Part shown: positions 5,770 through 8,126 of the stretch, in pieces
How positions within the stretch are numbered: position 1 is the stretch's first letter
Layout of the letters: each line of letters starts with the position of its first letter
Assembly (NCBI GenBank): GCA_030654635.1
Contig: JAURXE010000255.1
Span: 1 to 8,126 of the forward strand
From: Pseudomonas sp.
Lineage (GTDB): Bacteria > Pseudomonadota > Gammaproteobacteria > Pseudomonadales > Pseudomonadaceae
Direction: 5' to 3'
Length of the DNA: 8,126 nucleotides
Program-made: the position numbers and the translations under genes
The notes under the pieces: generated by a model
The model's input: only the letters and a program-made list of their open reading frames with translations
Databases searched by the model: none
What the model was told of the DNA's origin: nothing

Positions 5770-6030
5770 CTAGCAGGCCGTTGAAAAACTACCTGCGTTG
5801 CCGATACGGCGTTAAAACAGGCTCACAGCCACAGGCTGAACGCGCTTTAGCGCGGCCCCGAAGGGGTGAGCAACGCGAATCAAATGCTCATTTACAGCAC
5901 GTAAACTCCGCTTTTGACTCGCTACGTTCGCCCTGCGGGCCAGCCTATGGCTGTTACTGCGCTTCGCTACGTTGCGCCTGTTTTTGCCTTGTCTCGGCTG
6001 TCTCGCCTACATTCTTCAACGGCTTGCTAG
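5770..6030. mobile_element. MITE-like 261-bp element with terminal inverted repeats
   Basis: The left end (5770-5788) and the complement of the right end (6012-6030) match at 17 of 19 bases, CTAGCA(G/A)GCCGTTGAA(A/G)AA. A second inverted pair lies inside: ACAGCCA(C/T)AGGCTG at 5825-5838 and, complemented, at 5941-5954 (13 of 14). AAAACAGGC near the left end (about 5814-5822) is mirrored by GCCTGTTTT near the right (about 5970-5980). Several small hairpins are nested within (CGCGC/GCGCG, CCCC/GGGG, TTTAC/GTAAA). No transposase or other credible gene is inside. CTAG borders both ends and may be a target duplication or part of the ends. The layout fits a non-autonomous, highly structured repeat; I recall similar sequence in pseudomonad intergenic regions but cannot name a family. 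Confidence 0.7.
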
Positions 6031-6947
6031 TGTTGCGCTGCAGACCTTTGGTCTGGCGTGTTTTCGTGCGGCACCACGCCTTGCGGGTCGGGATGCACCA
6101 GCACCTCGGCCTGTGGGAATTCGGCATGAATAGCGTCTTCGACCTGATCGCAGAGCCAGTGCACCCGTGACAGCTCCATCGCGTCGGGCAGTTCAACGTG
6201 CAGTTGCACAAACCAGCGGGTCCCCGACATGCGCGTGCGCAAGTCATGGGCGCCCAGTATCCCGGGCACCCCGCAGGCGAGCAGGTGCATGCGCTCGGTG
6301 ATTTCCACCGACAGTTCGGTGTCCATCAGCACCGCGATGGCCTCGCGGGCAATGGTCCACGAGCTCCAGAGGATGTAAAAGGCGATGCCGATGCCGAACA
6401 GCGGGTCCAGCTGATGCCAGCCGAAACCGGCCAGCACCAGGGCCAGCAAGATGCTGCTGTTGAGCAGCAAGTCGGAGCGATAGTGCAGTGAGTCGGCGCG
6501 AATGGCGGTCGAGCCGGTGACCTTGACCACATGCTGCTGAAACACCAGCAGCGCGACTGTCAGCACCAGCGACAGCAGGATCACGGCAATGCCCAAGCCC
6601 TGGGCGCCGAGCGGCTCTGGGTGCAGCAGGCGATTGACCCCTTGCACGCCAACCAGGATGGCGCTTACCCCGATAAACAGTGATTGCCCAAGGCCCGCCA
6701 GTGCCTCGGCTTTGCCGTGACCGTACCTGTGATCGTTATCGGCCGGGCGCAGAGCGTAGTGCACGGCCAGCAAGTTCAGCAGCGAGGCGGCACTGTCCAG
6801 CAGTGAGTCGGTCAGTCCCGCCAACAGGCTAACCGAGCCGCTCATCCACCAGGCAATCGCCTTGGCCAGTGCCAAGCTGAGGGCGATAGTGAGTGCGGCG
6901 GCACTGGCCAAACGCATCAGGCGGGCGTGTTGCAAACTAACGCTCAT
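6027..6947 (-). CDS. fieF: Cation diffusion facilitator (FieF-type divalent metal exporter)
   Basis: The product is a 306-residue inner-membrane antiporter expected to export Zn2+/Fe2+ in exchange for protons. There are six predicted helices, beginning near residues 13-34, 41-64, 82-105, 117-139, 155-176 and 180-200. The transport site matches E. coli FieF: Asp47 and Asp51 (TDSLLDSAAS) with His155 and Asp159 (HYRSD), the same spacing as Asp45, Asp49, His153 and Asp157. DHRYGHGKAEAL (72-83) is the conserved interhelix metal site. The C-terminal cytoplasmic domain (about 208-290) contains HVELP and VLVHPDP, typical of its dimer metal sites. AGGA lies eight bases before the ATG at 6947. The TAG stop lies in the CTAG at the edge of the repeat element, so the last residues may have been set by that insertion. 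The upstream lipoprotein gene is 55 bp away on the same strand and may be cotranscribed. Confidence 0.92.
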   Translation of the reverse strand: MSVSLQHARLMRLASAAALTIALSLALAKAIAWWMSGSVSLLAGLTDSLLDSAASLLNLLAVHYALRPADNDHRYGHGKAEALAGLGQSLFIGVSAILVGVQGVNRLLHPEPLGAQGLGIAVILLSLVLTVALLVFQQHVVKVTGSTAIRADSLHYRSDLLLNSSILLALVLAGFGWHQLDPLFGIGIAFYILWSSWTIAREAIAVLMDTELSVEITERMHLLACGVPGILGAHDLRTRMSGTRWFVQLHVELPDAMELSRVHWLCDQVEDAIHAEFPQAEVLVHPDPQGVVPHENTPDQRSAAQH

Positions 6948-7002
6948 AAAATGTCCTGGTTAAAGCTCGGTCAACGAGGTGAATAGCGGGCTTAGCCGTC
7001 TG

Positions 7003-7422
7003 TCAGGCGGCGTTCGGCAGCAGACCAAACGCGGCTAACTGCTGCAGATTGCCGGGTTGCTGGATCAGTTTTGGGTTATCCAAAGGCAGGTTAAGGCCGG
7101 TTTCCTGTTGGATAATCGCCTTGAGTTTGGCTTTATCGACTTGGCCATCGCTGCCAATCGCATCCTGCAACCGCTGCGGCGCGATGGAGTACTTGGCATC
7201 GGGCAGGTAAATGGCGCCAGTGGCGAAGTCGACGCCAAAGGCGATCAACCCCGGCAGCACATAGAAAAGAATGCCGATGGCATCCAGGGCGGCGACCACC
7301 GGGTCGACCTTGCCCTCGATCTGGCCGCGCCGATCGGGAAAAAACAAAGTGCCGCAGGCGGCCAGTTGGGTGAACAAACTGATCGCCAGAACGGCCCCAA
7401 TAACTCGGAATTGTGAGCGCAT
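7003..7422 (-). CDS. Predicted lipoprotein of unknown function (YceK/YidQ-like)
   Basis: The product is 139 residues. Residues 1-22 form a lipoprotein signal peptide with a lipobox LAAC, so Cys23 would be lipidated after cleavage. Gly at +2 rather than Asp suggests sorting to the outer membrane. After a short PDRRGQIEG segment comes a hydrophobic stretch (LDAIGILFYVLPGLIAFGVDFATGAIYLP), similar in layout to YceK/YidQ lipoproteins. The last third (QDAIGSDGQVDKAKLKAIIQ and onward) is polar. I chose the ATG at 7422 because GGAGG lies five bases upstream; the in-frame GTG at 7428 overlaps that site. A divergent promoter with an extended -10 lies upstream, and fieF is 55 bp downstream. Function is unknown; the YceK link is by pattern, not search. 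Confidence 0.75.
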   Translation of the reverse strand: MRSQFRVIGAVLAISLFTQLAACGTLFFPDRRGQIEGKVDPVVAALDAIGILFYVLPGLIAFGVDFATGAIYLPDAKYSIAPQRLQDAIGSDGQVDKAKLKAIIQQETGLNLPLDNPKLIQQPGNLQQLAAFGLLPNAA

Positions 7423-7448
7423 AAGCACCTCCGCAAAAGACGGTCGCC

Positions 7449-7457
7449 ACTATAGCA
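7449..7457 (-). promoter_or_regulatory. Extended -10 promoter for the lipoprotein gene
   Basis: On the minus strand, TGC precedes TATAGT (7454-7449), giving a TGnTATAGT extended -10. No good -35 is visible (GCGACC about 18 bp upstream is weak). Transcription would begin near 7442, leaving a leader of about 20 nt that includes GGAGG. Confidence 0.45.
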
Positions 7458-7501
7458 AGCCCGCACCTACAGGTCGCGCCAGCCTTGCTAAGCCGCAGGG
7501 T

Positions 7502-7507
7502 TATAAT
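7502..7507 (+). promoter_or_regulatory. Candidate -10 box for hrpB
   Basis: A perfect TATAAT lies 32 bp before the ATG at 7540. No convincing -35 is found 16-18 bp upstream; TTGCTA (7485-7490) is too close at 11 bp. Position and consensus match support a promoter, the missing -35 weakens it. Confidence 0.35.
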
Positions 7508-7539
7508 CGTCGCCTTGCCGCTGGCCCTGTGACGTACCG

Positions 7540-8126
7540 ATGACGCCCTTACCTATAGATGCCGTACTGCCCGCCCTGCGCGCCGCCTTGCTGGAGCGCC
7601 ACGAGGCGGTGCTGGAAGCGCCGCCGGGCGCCGGTAAAACCACCCGCGTGCCGCTGGCCTTGCTGAGTGAGCCCTGGCTGGCGGGGCGGCGCATCCTGAT
7701 GCTTGAGCCACGGCGTTTGGCTGCGCGGGCGGCGGCCGAGCGGTTGGCCAGCGAGCTGGGCGAGACGGTGGGCGAAACCGTCGGTTATCGGATTCGCCTA
7801 GAGTCCAAAATCGGCCCGCGCACCCGTATCGAGGTGGTCACCGAAGGCATTCTCGCCCGCCGCCTGCAGGACGATCCGGCGCTGGAAGGCGTCGGTCTGG
7901 TAATTTTTGACGAGTTCCACGAGCGCAGCTTGGACGCTGACCTGGCCTTGGCGCTGTGCCTGAATGGCCGCGAGCTGTTTGCCGACGACAGCGCCGCCGC
8001 CACGCCCCTGAAGATTCTATTGAGGTCGGCCACCATCGAAGGCGAACGGCTGTCGGCCTTGCTCGGCAATGCGCCGGTGGTCAGCAGCGCCGGGCGCATG
8101 TTCCCGGTCGAGATGCGCTGGGGCCG
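7540..8126 (+). CDS. hrpB: ATP-dependent RNA helicase HrpB, N-terminal part, runs off the right edge
   Basis: From the ATG at 7540 the frame is open to the window end (195 codons plus two bases). It encodes the first RecA-like domain of a DEAH-type helicase. Walker A is APPGAGKT (residues 29-36). Motif Ia is [34 protein letters not shown] follows, then the Walker B/DEFH box [15 protein letters not shown] and motif III SATIEG. DEFH in place of DEAH, with the [20 protein letters not shown] stretch, is characteristic of HrpB, usually about 800-850 residues, so roughly three quarters lies outside. In E. coli the protein is non-essential and its RNA target is not established. Motif III reads LRSATIEG where relatives usually have MSATLDG, a conservative change. 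No clear Shine-Dalgarno precedes the ATG. It is divergent from the lipoprotein gene. Confidence 0.93.
   Translation, partial: MTPLPIDAVLPALRAALLERHEAVLEAPPGAGKTTRVPLALLSEPWLAGRRILMLEPRRLAARAAAERLASELGETVGETVGYRIRLESKIGPRTRIEVVTEGILARRLQDDPALEGVGLVIFDEFHERSLDADLALALCLNGRELFADDSAAATPLKILLRSATIEGERLSALLGNAPVVSSAGRMFPVEMRWG

Noticed and set aside
5781..6170. Plus-strand open frame spanning the repeat element and the end of the transporter gene
   Set aside because: It crosses the hairpin-rich repeat and then runs antisense to fieF; no recognisable domain, so it does not make the element a gene carrier.
7785..8099. Minus-strand open frame at the right edge
   Set aside because: Antisense to hrpB, whose helicase motifs fix the coding strand.

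Overview
The window (about 8.1 kb, roughly 60% G+C) looks like chromosome from a gamma-proteobacterium of the Pseudomonas group. The evidence is a subfamily I.1 secreted lipase followed by its lipase-specific foldase, a DUF2788 membrane protein, an RluE-type pseudouridine synthase, a FieF-type metal exporter, the helicase HrpB, and an intergenic repeat of a type I associate with pseudomonad genomes. The genus is inferred from these protein families, not from a search.

Left part (1-2337): on the minus strand, lipA (secreted triacylglycerol lipase) is followed after 72 bp by lifO, the membrane-anchored foldase, which runs off the left edge. A long inverted repeat ending in a U-run lies between them and could act as a partial terminator. 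Divergent from lipA is an AraC-family regulator whose ribosome-binding site and start codon are present twice in tandem.

Middle (2374-4935): a NAPE-PLD/UlaG-like metallo-beta-lactamase-fold hydrolase (minus) is divergent from the pseudouridine synthase rluE (plus). rluE converges almost stop-to-stop on a small DUF2788 membrane protein that has a near-consensus sigma-70 promoter. Next is an Lrp/AsnC-family regulator whose AT-rich upstream region carries four ATTGCG motifs in inverted arrangement, probably its own operator.

Right part (4936-8126): a 343-bp gap holds the operator, a stretch with no recognised function and a strong terminator. A MAPEG-family membrane protein follows, then a 261-bp MITE-like repeat with terminal inverted repeats, whose right end supplies the stop codon of the cation diffusion facilitator gene. 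Upstream of that gene lies a small lipoprotein gene that may be cotranscribed with it. Divergent from the lipoprotein is hrpB, which runs off the right edge.

Most genes are ordinary housekeeping or accessory functions. I see no phage, CRISPR, transposase or defence locus, and no convincing evidence of an undescribed multi-gene system. The most interesting signals are non-coding: the lipA-lifO intergenic terminator, the duplicated start region of the AraC gene, and the inverted-repeat element fused to the end of the metal transporter gene.
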